This document shows positions 1 to 6,937 of a stretch of DNA of 21,490 nt, one piece after another. The stretch is taken from assembly GCA_030605045.1 (NCBI GenBank), contig JAUWBK010000005.1:1-21490 (forward strand). The letters run 5' to 3'. The stretch comes from Dehalococcoidia bacterium (lineage in GTDB: Bacteria; Chloroflexota; Dehalococcoidia; Dehalococcoidales; RBG-16-60-22). The notes under the pieces were generated by a model. It worked only from the letters and a program-made list of their open reading frames with translations. It searched no databases and was not told where the DNA came from. Positions within the stretch are counted from its first letter, which is position 1; every line of letters starts with the position of its first letter. A program made the position numbers and the translations under genes.

Positions 1-588
1 CGCGGCAAGGAGAAATTAATGCCTCTTGAGTTGTCCGGGGGCTGGAAACAGCGGTTGGCCCTGGGCTGTACCATTATCCACAGCCCGGAGGTGATTTTCT
101 TGGACGAACCTACCGCCGGGGTTGACCCGCTTTCCCGCCGCTCTTTCTGGGAACTAATCCAGGAACTGGCGGCTCACGGCACAACGATATTCATCACCAC
201 TCACTATATGGATGAGGCGGAGCATTGCCACCGACTTGGTTTGTTGTATCAGGCAAAATTGATTGCCCTCGGGAGTCCTCTCCAGCTAAAAACAGACCAA
301 GTAAAAGGTGAACTAATAGAGGTGGCCAGTTCGGACTATGCTCGAACGCTGGAATTGTTAGCTGCGGATGCCCGCTATCATCAGGTGAGCTTATTCGGCA
401 GCACTGTCCACGTTATGGTTGATGACGCAAAAACAGCTTCTCCAGAAATTAAGAGTCTTTTGGAAAGCGGCAATGTTACCCTCCACAGTATCGGACGTAT
501 ACCCTTTTCTATGGAGGACGTGTTCATCTCGCTGGTCGAAGCGCAGGAAATGACTCTAGCCAACCAAAGTAGAGAGAAAGGAGCCTGA
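1..588 (+). CDS. ABC transporter ATP-binding protein, 5' end outside the window
   Basis: This is the C-terminal part of the nucleotide-binding subunit of an ABC exporter, a cytoplasmic ATPase that powers the permease encoded next. The frame is open back to base 1, so the ATG at 19 is internal and the Walker A part lies outside the window. Visible motifs are the ABC signature LSGGWKQR, Walker B with D-loop (VIFLDEPTAGVDP) and the H-loop His in TTHYMDEAEH. The last ~100 residues are a variable tail ending in the FSMEDVFISL pattern common in YbhF/DrrA-type ATPases. The stop lies 2 bp before the permease ATG, and an AAAGGAG ribosome site spans the junction, so the two genes are one operon. The substrate (drug, lipid or polysaccharide) cannot be told from sequence. 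Confidence 0.93.
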   Translation, partial: RGKEKLMPLELSGGWKQRLALGCTIIHSPEVIFLDEPTAGVDPLSRRSFWELIQELAAHGTTIFITTHYMDEAEHCHRLGLLYQAKLIALGSPLQLKTDQVKGELIEVASSDYARTLELLAADARYHQVSLFGSTVHVMVDDAKTASPEIKSLLESGNVTLHSIGRIPFSMEDVFISLVEAQEMTLANQSREKGA

Positions 589-590
589 CT

Positions 591-1706
591 ATGTGGCAAC
601 GTATTATCAGCATCATTATTAAAGAATTCATCCAGCTCAGCCGTGACCGGCGTACTATGGCAATGATCGTAGTCATACCCATAATTCAGATGAGCATCTT
701 TGGCTATGCTCTGAGCACCGATATCAAGAATGTCTCGTTGGTGGTCTGGGATGCGAGCAACACGCCGGAAAGCCGTGAACTCATTGATAGCTTCTGCCAG
801 ACGGAGTTTTTCTCCGTTAACTATTATGCCACTGACTATGATGATATTTCCAGCCGTATTGAGTCCGGTGACGCCAAGACAGCTCTGGTGATACCACCGG
901 AATACTCCAGGAACATTAACCGGGGAGAGACCGCGCCGATACAGTTTTTTGCCGACGGTTCTGACCCCACTACCGGTATACAGGCATTAGCTTATGCCAC
1001 GCTCATTACACAGGCAAAAGGTACCGAGATAATGAGTAAAAAACAATTAAGCGAAATATCGCTGCCGGTTTCACTTGAACCAAGAGTCTGGTATAACCCG
1101 GCGATGCAGAGCTCAATCTTCTATCTTCCCGGGTTAGTGGGACTTATCCTTCAGATGCTCACGGTGATGCTTACTGCTTTCGCCATTGTCCGCGAGCGGG
1201 AGGCCGGCACCATCGAGCAGCTCAACGTTACCCCGTTACGCCGTGGCGAATTGATTGTCGCCAAGCTTATCCCTTACATTATCATTGCCTACGCCCAGGT
1301 AATTCTGGTTCTGACTACGGCAGTAGTGATATTCAGCATGCCACTGCGAGGCAACCTGCTGCTGCTTCTGTCGCTGACTTCCCTCTTCCTGATGTTCTCC
1401 CTGGGTATCGGCCTTTTCATCTCCACCATATCCCGTACTCAGTTTCAAGCTATGCAAGCCAGTTTTCTGATAGTGCTACCCAGTATCCTACTCAGCGGGT
1501 TCATTTTTCCGGTCGAGTCCATGCCAAAACTGGCACAATGGATCTCCATGTTTATACCACTGACCTATTATTTGCGCATACTTCGTGGCATTGTGGTCAA
1601 GGGCGTTGGTATCGAATTTCTCTGGCAGGAAGCGGTTATCCTCGCCATAATGGGGGTGGCTACTCTAATTTTAGCTACCTCTAGAGTACGCAAAACCTTG
1701 GTCTGA
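591..1706 (+). CDS. ABC-2 type transporter permease (YbhR/DrrB-like)
   Basis: A 371-aa integral membrane subunit of an ABC-2 exporter. There is one hydrophobic segment near residues 22-44, then a large extracytoplasmic domain (about 45-170). A cluster of about five hydrophobic segments follows, roughly at 172-200, 226-250, 255-280, 288-310 and 340-362. The conserved ABC-2 cytoplasmic stretch VREREAGTIEQL is present near residues 199-210, followed by TPLRRGELIVAK. Length and layout match single-chain YbhR/YhhJ-type permeases. The start ATG is preceded by AAAGGAG and lies 2 bp after the ATPase stop. Many relatives have two tandem permeases plus an HlyD-like protein. Here only one permease follows the ATPase before the strand changes, so it probably acts as a homodimer. 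Any periplasmic partner would be upstream of the window. Confidence 0.93.
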   Translation: MWQRIISIIIKEFIQLSRDRRTMAMIVVIPIIQMSIFGYALSTDIKNVSLVVWDASNTPESRELIDSFCQTEFFSVNYYATDYDDISSRIESGDAKTALVIPPEYSRNINRGETAPIQFFADGSDPTTGIQALAYATLITQAKGTEIMSKKQLSEISLPVSLEPRVWYNPAMQSSIFYLPGLVGLILQMLTVMLTAFAIVREREAGTIEQLNVTPLRRGELIVAKLIPYIIIAYAQVILVLTTAVVIFSMPLRGNLLLLLSLTSLFLMFSLGIGLFISTISRTQFQAMQASFLIVLPSILLSGFIFPVESMPKLAQWISMFIPLTYYLRILRGIVVKGVGIEFLWQEAVILAIMGVATLILATSRVRKTLV

Positions 1707-1914
1707 AAAACGAGGTCGGGTTGTGGAACCAGCAAGGTACTTCCTCTGTGATATGGCTCTGGCCAACCCAGCTTAGCCAGCTCTTGGCCGGACCAAGCCA
1801 CTCTCGTAAGCAGAGACCACCGCCTGAACCCGGTCGCGAAGGATTATGCTTAGGTCACCAGATTTTCTCACCATTGAACAGACACAGGGTGTATGTTAAC
1901 TTGGGGTATAACTA

Positions 1915-3249
1915 TCAACGTGCTAAATCCTGCGGTTTGAGTTCCGATAATACCGAATACAATACATCAAGTCCACGATCCGATTCTTCCTCAGTAATTG
2001 TACATGGAGGACTGTAACCCAATCTATTGCCCGCGACTCGCAATAATGCACCTTTCTCTACACCACGCCTTTGTATTATATCGGTTATCCTAGGATTGGG
2101 CACACCTTTCGTTTCCTTGTCTGTTACGACCTCAACAGCGAGCATTAAGCCTAACCCGTCAACCGTCCCCACATGAGGTAGAGAAAGGAATTCGTTTTCC
2201 ATCCGGCGCCTCGCACGCTGTCCCACGTTAGCTACATGTTCTGGAATACGCTCCTTAACATATATATCTATGCACTTAATGGCTATGGCACAGCACACCG
2301 GATTACCTGATTCAGTAGAGCCCAAAGGAAAAAATTGTCCTGATAGTGCATGGAAAATTTCACCTGAAATGGCTAGTGCTCCAAAAGGAAGATAGCCAGC
2401 GACAATTCCTTTTGATAGACACATCATGTCTGGTACGACATTCCAGTGCTCTACGGCAAACATTTTGCCAGTTCGAGCAAACCCCGTCATAACCTCGTCG
2501 GCGATAAGCAGGACATCATACTTACGGCATATTTCCCTGACCATTGGCCAGTACTCAGGGGGTGGGGCAATAAAGCCAGTAGCCCCCTGTTCAGGTTCAG
2601 CTATAAAAGCCGCTACACTGTCCTTTCCCTCATTCTCAACGGTATATTCCAGGAATCTGGCACACTGTATGCCGCAACCGGGATATACTTTGCCGAACGC
2701 ACATCGATAACAGTAATAGTTGGGTATATGAATGTGACCAGGTGCTGGCGGCATTTCCTCAATAATTCCTTTACCTAAATTAGTGGCTCCGGCTACACCA
2801 CGGGTCGTACCATGGTAACTATTGTGTAAGCTTATAATTTTATACTTTCTTGTCCCCTTCGCCTTCCAGTACATATTAGCCACTCTAAACGCGCAATCCA
2901 CCGTATCAGCTCCAGTGTGAGTCCACAGAAAATGATCTAACCCTTTGGGTAGTATAGTTGCCAGCTTCTGAGCAAGTTCAATACTTGGCAGATTGACGAA
3001 GCCACGTAAGATGAAGGCGAAGGTCAGTTTATCCATTTGCGCTTTGGCAACGTCAAGAATGTCACGGCGGTTATGACCCAGATTAACGTTGATTGCCTGA
3101 GCACTTAGGTCCATCAATGTTTTGCCATCTGTGTCTTTTAGCATAATGCCATCCGCACTCTCAATGACAAAGCCTTGATTCTTGCCAACTACTGCCAAGC
3201 CATGCAATAGATGTTCATTATCGTACTTCACTAACTGTTCGGTGCGCAT
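1915..3249 (-). CDS. Class III (omega) aminotransferase, copy 1
   Basis: A PLP-dependent fold-type I aminotransferase of class III, 444 aa, likely cytoplasmic. It would move an amino group from an amine or amino acid to a 2-oxoacid. Visible features are D251 in LLIADEVMTGFARTGKMF (PLP pyridine nitrogen), K280 in LSKG (Schiff-base lysine), Y145-H146 in SYHG, and a CX2CX8CX3C cluster (C180, C183, C192, C196). The usual SGTEANE phosphate-binding and substrate motif is degenerate here (HTGADTVD, 111-118), which may shift substrate choice. The start has GGAGG 5 nt upstream of the ATG. It is the last gene of a minus-strand operon, 46 bp after the MtmB-like gene. It is closely related to the aminotransferase at 17074-18420, sharing the EH..HG N-terminus and CPPCTIT-like C-terminal motifs. 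The substrate is unknown. Confidence 0.9.
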   Translation of the reverse strand: MRTEQLVKYDNEHLLHGLAVVGKNQGFVIESADGIMLKDTDGKTLMDLSAQAINVNLGHNRRDILDVAKAQMDKLTFAFILRGFVNLPSIELAQKLATILPKGLDHFLWTHTGADTVDCAFRVANMYWKAKGTRKYKIISLHNSYHGTTRGVAGATNLGKGIIEEMPPAPGHIHIPNYYCYRCAFGKVYPGCGIQCARFLEYTVENEGKDSVAAFIAEPEQGATGFIAPPPEYWPMVREICRKYDVLLIADEVMTGFARTGKMFAVEHWNVVPDMMCLSKGIVAGYLPFGALAISGEIFHALSGQFFPLGSTESGNPVCCAIAIKCIDIYVKERIPEHVANVGQRARRRMENEFLSLPHVGTVDGLGLMLAVEVVTDKETKGVPNPRITDIIQRRGVEKGALLRVAGNRLGYSPPCTITEEESDRGLDVLYSVLSELKPQDLAR

Positions 3250-3295
3250 AATTACCTCCTTGGTACTGCATCAGGTAAAGATTCATGGTTTCGTT

Positions 3296-4702
3296 CTATG
3301 AATAGAATTCGCCTCCCGGTATCAAGACAGTAAACTTAAACGGCAAACCAAACTGGGCAACCATCTCTCGCCTGACTTCACGGTAAAGCTCAATGAATTC
3401 CTGGTTAGGTTTCCCGCTGACTACATTGTAGCATTCTTGATATTTCTGACCAATAGGCGGGTCGCGCAACTTGTCCTCATACTTCTCCAGCAGCGCGTTC
3501 ACGATTCCGTTCGCTTCTTTACGGCTCATGCCAGCCACAGCGTGCGCCACTTCACTACCAAAAAGGGGATCCATCGGACTGGTATAATCAAGCGCGGTGC
3601 CCCTGGCCGATGCTCCTACCTCGACGGAACCACCAGAGACCACCGACCCGATAACCCAGGCACTATGCTCATATAAAAGCATTTTGGTCATCGGCCCCGC
3701 CGCCGAATAGCCAACGTTGACCACGGGTAGAGTGCTGTTCCGAGTAACGGCTTGATTGGCCAGGCTCCGTGCCCAAATCGAATCTCGAGTGGACGTGACA
3801 CCCAGATCAAAATGGGTTGGGAACGGGTGTTGAACTGCCCCACGCAGCAGAAGCAAGTCCACCGGATTATAGGCGGCGATAACCACCGCCACACCTGCCG
3901 GTCCACCGGCGAGACCGCCTAAGATGACTCCATTTTCGGCAAAGATTAAACTTCCGGCGGCAAGCGAATAGGCTACCTTGTTCATGGAATCAAAGTCAAT
4001 CTTCATCTCGTGGACAGTGCCTATCTCTAGGGCATCAGTCTGGCGAATGCCAAAGTGGTGGGCAGCAATGTGCTCCTGAGCCCGCGTTGCCGTGGTAACC
4101 CCATTAACGATGGGCATCCCCGGACGCCCGGCTCGGCGCATACCTTCCCGAGTCAGCAGTACTGCCCGAATCGCACCCTCCACTCCCAAGGGACTGCCAC
4201 CCACAATCTGCTGGCCATCGACATGGGTTAAACAAGGTATCGTAATTGAATCCCCCAGAGGGTTCTCGGCATGGGCTTTTACCAAGTTAACATAGTACAA
4301 CTCACTGGATACCGGAGAGGAAGTGGGGCCAACTGAACACCAGGGTGGCGTCTTATCCTCAGGGAAACGCCGGGGCATCGCTTTGGCATCCTTACCTTCG
4401 CCAAAGACATGGCCACGTGGCCCGGTCTCAAGGGCTCCCTCTATCTCTTCCTGGGTAAATAGAATCCGCCGCTCTGTATCAAGACAGTAAACCCCGGTCT
4501 CAAGGAGAAACTCCATAGCCGCTGCCCACACCCGGTCGGCGAGGTCATCATCCGCCGGCACCGGATGCTGCGGGTCATATTTAATGCTGTACTTCTCGAC
4601 TACTTTGCGCAGATTGGGCACAAAAATGCCAAGCTCAAAATCCCGTTCCGTACATATTGGACCGGTAAATGCCCTTTCCACAACCGTGGCAAAACTTATC
4701 AT
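3296..4702 (-). CDS. MtmB-family methylamine:corrinoid methyltransferase homologue lacking pyrrolysine
   Basis: A 468-aa homologue of monomethylamine methyltransferase MtmB, about the usual family length (~458 aa). Such enzymes pass a methyl group from a methylated amine to Co(I) of a corrinoid protein, here probably the one encoded just upstream. Resemblance to archaeal MtmB as I recall it: LLETGVYCLDTER (66-78), GPTSSPVS (125-132), AGRPGM (191-196), LGGLAGG (261-267), QKYQECYNV (419-427). In MtmB the motif GRPGM is followed by Pyl202, encoded by UAG. Here the matching position is N200 (codon AAT, plus-strand 4103-4105), and the frame has no internal TAG. The enzyme is therefore a non-Pyl member with an unknown substrate, as glycine betaine methyltransferase MtgB is for the MttB family. 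The start is supported by AGGAGG 8 nt upstream. It lies 14 bp after the corrinoid gene. Confidence 0.87.
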   Translation of the reverse strand: MISFATVVERAFTGPICTERDFELGIFVPNLRKVVEKYSIKYDPQHPVPADDDLADRVWAAAMEFLLETGVYCLDTERRILFTQEEIEGALETGPRGHVFGEGKDAKAMPRRFPEDKTPPWCSVGPTSSPVSSELYYVNLVKAHAENPLGDSITIPCLTHVDGQQIVGGSPLGVEGAIRAVLLTREGMRRAGRPGMPIVNGVTTATRAQEHIAAHHFGIRQTDALEIGTVHEMKIDFDSMNKVAYSLAAGSLIFAENGVILGGLAGGPAGVAVVIAAYNPVDLLLLRGAVQHPFPTHFDLGVTSTRDSIWARSLANQAVTRNSTLPVVNVGYSAAGPMTKMLLYEHSAWVIGSVVSGGSVEVGASARGTALDYTSPMDPLFGSEVAHAVAGMSRKEANGIVNALLEKYEDKLRDPPIGQKYQECYNVVSGKPNQEFIELYREVRREMVAQFGLPFKFTVLIPGGEFYS

Positions 4703-4716
4703 TGGCTTGCTTCCTC

Positions 4717-5370
4717 CTATCCTTTGGATACCGCCTTTAACGCTAGAGCCGTCGCATCCCCGGCTGTCCTCCCATACCCATCAGCGCCAATGCTGTCCGC
4801 CCACTCCTGATTAGTGGAACCTCCGCCGACAAGGACGCAATACTTGCTACGCACTCCCCGTGCCTCGAGATGCTCGATAATGCTCTTCTGCTGCGGTATG
4901 GTCGTACTCATCAGAGCTGAAGCGGCGATGATGTTAGCTTCAACTTCCTCCGCTTTGGTGACGAAGGCGGAAGCAGCCACATCGACGCCCAAATCAAAGA
5001 CCTCAAAGCCACTCATTTTCAACATCGCCCCGACGATGGTCTTACCAATTGAGTGGACATCACCTTTCACCGTACCGAGGACTACTCGGCCCACTTTCTT
5101 ACGTTCGGTTCCAGCCTCTAAGAGCTTGGGTTCAAGAAACTTCATCGCGTACTCCCACGCCTCCGCTGCCATCATCATCTCAGGTAAGTAAATCTCATAC
5201 CTGGTAAACCTCTCCCCAACCTCCTTCATGCCTGGAGACATCCCCTTCTCAATGATGTCCGATGGAGTCACACCTTCTCGGAGCGCATCCTCAACGGCCT
5301 GTAATAACTTGTCCTTATCCCCAGCAATAATTGTAGCACCTAACCGCTCATAAATAGACTCATCTGACAT
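4717..5370 (-). CDS. Methyltransferase corrinoid protein (MtmC/MtbC/MttC-like)
   Basis: A 217-aa cobalamin-binding protein that shuttles a methyl group between two methyltransferases. Residues ~1-90 form the helical methionine synthase-type cap domain. Residues ~93-217 form the Rossmann-like B12 domain, with DVHSIG (D104, H106, G109) supplying the lower-axial histidine to cobalt. S151-A-L153 and the GGG at 182-184 fit the SxL and GG motifs. Length fits the MtmC/MtbC/MttC family. The gene sits directly upstream of the MtmB homologue with only 14 bp between, as in methylamine operons, so the two are probable partners. A GGGGGG-type ribosome site precedes the ATG. No MtbA-like methylcorrinoid:CoM or tetrahydrofolate transferase and no RamA-type reactivator are seen in the window, so these must be encoded elsewhere. 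Confidence 0.93.
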   Translation of the reverse strand: MSDESIYERLGATIIAGDKDKLLQAVEDALREGVTPSDIIEKGMSPGMKEVGERFTRYEIYLPEMMMAAEAWEYAMKFLEPKLLEAGTERKKVGRVVLGTVKGDVHSIGKTIVGAMLKMSGFEVFDLGVDVAASAFVTKAEEVEANIIAASALMSTTIPQQKSIIEHLEARGVRSKYCVLVGGGSTNQEWADSIGADGYGRTAGDATALALKAVSKG

Positions 5371-5529
5371 TTGACCCCCCTTTCATACGCTCACGTTATC
5401 AAAGTATCAGTGTAAGCCAACACTCCATTCTGGTTCACTATGACCGGACGATCACTATCTTTGAGATTAAGAAACCAGATGAAACTAGCCAAACACTTGC
5501 CGACCTCAGGATGATAATCCGTCTCTTTT

Positions 5530-6558
5530 TTAGTCAAAAAAGTCGAAAGTAGTAACTTCTCTTCCCTTGGCTTTTTCATACACAAGTTTAGCACAGACTA
5601 TATCCTGAATAGCCAGTCCAGTGGAATCGAAAATAGTTATTTCTGCGTCGTTTTCACGCCCTTTCTTCATGCCAGCCGCGACCTCTCCCAGGGTGCAATA
5701 GATGTCTTCAACTTTTAGATAGCCCTCAGATAACGGAACGTTGATTTCACCGGAATGACAGGCTTGCTCAATTTCATCAATGACAATCTTAGCACCAGAC
5801 AACAAATCGGCTTCGAGTTCCTGCTTTCCCGGCGCATCAGCCCCAATCGCGTTTATGTGAGTTCCGGGTTTAATATGCTGCTTTTTGACAACTGGTCCGG
5901 TTGCATAAGTAGTTGCCACGACAATATCAGCTTCCGTTGCCGCCTCGACAGTTTCAACTGGACGGATGCTTATGTTTAATTCTGCCCCCATCTCCTCGGT
6001 ATATCTCAGCCTCGCATCTCGGTATTGGTCAAATACCTTTACCTCTCCAATTCTCGGAAGCACTTCACTTATGGCCAACAGTTGCGCCCTGGCCTGAATA
6101 CCAGCTCCTATCATCCCAATAACAGTGGAGTCTTTCCTGGCTAAGTACTTAACGGCGATACCTCCGGCGGCTCCAGTTCTCATTCTAGTAATAAGGGTAC
6201 CATCCATGATAACAAGAGGGTAACCAGTCTTAGGGTCACATAAAGTAATTATAGCCATCACGGCTGGTAGATTGTACTTACGGTTATTCTGATACCTGCT
6301 TACCCATTTCACTCCGGCACTGCCATCAATATAGGCGGGCATCGCTCTATAATCACCCTGATACTCTGACAGGTCTAAATATATCTTGCGGGGCATAATC
6401 GCCTTGCCCTGGGCTTTGAGTTTAAAAGCATTCTCCACTACCCTTAATGCTTCATTCATACTAAGGAACTCTTCAATTTCGTGTCTCCCTAGTAACAGTG
6501 TTTTGGGAGCGGTGGAAACTTTATTCTCCTTGCCTTTCGAATCAGAACTACTTGCCAT
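5530..6558 (-). CDS. Ornithine cyclodeaminase / mu-crystallin family protein (possible alanine dehydrogenase or imine reductase)
   Basis: A 342-aa NAD(P)-dependent member of the OCD/mu-crystallin family, which includes ornithine cyclodeaminase, archaeal-type alanine dehydrogenase and ketimine reductases. It shows the substrate-side KWVSRY and TRMRTGAAGG motifs, the Rossmann glycine loop GMIGAGIQARAQ, the GADAPGKQEL loop and IFDSTG near the C-terminus. An ATG also exists at 6570, four codons upstream. Its bases overlap the GGAGGT ribosome site (6563-6568) that sits 4 nt before the ATG at 6558, so I take 6558. It is the first gene of the minus-strand operon with the corrinoid protein, 159 bp further on. 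Next to a pyruvate-type aminotransferase, an alanine dehydrogenase role (recycling alanine to pyruvate) is attractive, but the family alone cannot decide the reaction. Confidence 0.88.
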   Translation of the reverse strand: MASSSDSKGKENKVSTAPKTLLLGRHEIEEFLSMNEALRVVENAFKLKAQGKAIMPRKIYLDLSEYQGDYRAMPAYIDGSAGVKWVSRYQNNRKYNLPAVMAIITLCDPKTGYPLVIMDGTLITRMRTGAAGGIAVKYLARKDSTVIGMIGAGIQARAQLLAISEVLPRIGEVKVFDQYRDARLRYTEEMGAELNISIRPVETVEAATEADIVVATTYATGPVVKKQHIKPGTHINAIGADAPGKQELEADLLSGAKIVIDEIEQACHSGEINVPLSEGYLKVEDIYCTLGEVAAGMKKGRENDAEITIFDSTGLAIQDIVCAKLVYEKAKGREVTTFDFFD

Positions 6559-6676
6559 GGTTACCTCCATATATTCTAATTGGAGAGTTTGTCAAATAGA
6601 GCACTTCCTTGGGGGCTAGAATAGTCAATACGCGACCCCCGGTACTGTTTCAACCAGAAGCTTAATGCAGTCCCTG

Positions 6677-6793
6677 TCATTCTACACTGCTATCAAATCC
6701 TTTTTCAATAGCTCGACGTACCATGGGCTTGGTATGCGCCAGGCGGTAAGTAGCGAGAGCAACCTTGACAGCCATTGGGCAGGAGTATAACAT
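6677..6793 (-). CDS. Small ORF or gene relic, 38 aa, unrecognised
   Basis: A 38-codon frame reading from ATG at 6793 to TGA at 6677. It has a protein-like composition (for example KVALATYRLAHTKPMVRRAI) rather than the low-complexity look of a shadow frame. No clear ribosome site precedes the ATG, and the frame is closed by a stop shortly upstream. It may be the decayed end of a lost gene or chance. I do not recognise the family. Confidence 0.2.
   Translation of the reverse strand: MLYSCPMAVKVALATYRLAHTKPMVRRAIEKGFDSSVE
6765..6793 (+). promoter_or_regulatory. Candidate sigma70-type promoter for the second aminotransferase
   Basis: A perfect -35 box TTGACA (6765-6770) is followed after 17 nt by TAACAT (6788-6793, 4 of 6 to consensus). 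An overlapping TATAAC at 6786 has a shorter, 15-nt spacer. Initiation near 6800 would give a leader of about 140 nt before the ATG at 6938. Confidence 0.4.
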
Positions 6794-6937
6794 AGCAATA
6801 ACTGTTCATACGGGATATTCCAGATGGTACAGGCAAGAGCGTAGTGCTATAAAGATAGCAGTAACACCTCAATAATCAGCAAATAATTCGAACTCCACAA
6901 TATGAGCCTAAACAAAGAAGCTAAAGGAGAGGATACA

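Larger units (their letters stand above)
6559..6937. other. Divergent intergenic region with a candidate promoter and a small ORF
   Basis: About 380 bp lie between the divergent cyclodeaminase-family gene and the second aminotransferase. The region holds a candidate plus-strand promoter (6765-6793) and a 38-codon minus-strand ORF (6677-6793). GGGGG (about 6611) and CCCCC (about 6637) could pair as a weak hairpin. A TTGACA box reads toward the cyclodeaminase gene near 6590, but I could not match it to a convincing -10. No RNA gene is recognised. Confidence 0.5.

Noticed and set aside
1761..1789. GGCCAA...TTGGCC inverted repeat as a terminator of the ABC operon
   Set aside because: The 6-bp stem has a 17-nt loop and no T-tract, too weak to call.
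1721..2017. 98-aa plus-strand frame after the ABC permease
   Set aside because: Its 3' half is antisense to the aminotransferase gene, its composition is not protein-like and no ribosome site leads it.
3296..4702. In-frame amber codon read as pyrrolysine in the MtmB homologue
   Set aside because: The reading frame is continuous without TAG, and the equivalent codon is AAT (Asn).
5391..5594. 67-aa minus-strand frame between the cyclodeaminase-family and corrinoid genes
   Set aside because: It overlaps the 3' end of the cyclodeaminase-family gene in another frame, has no ribosome site, and matches no family I recognise. The 159-bp gap is more likely untranslated.
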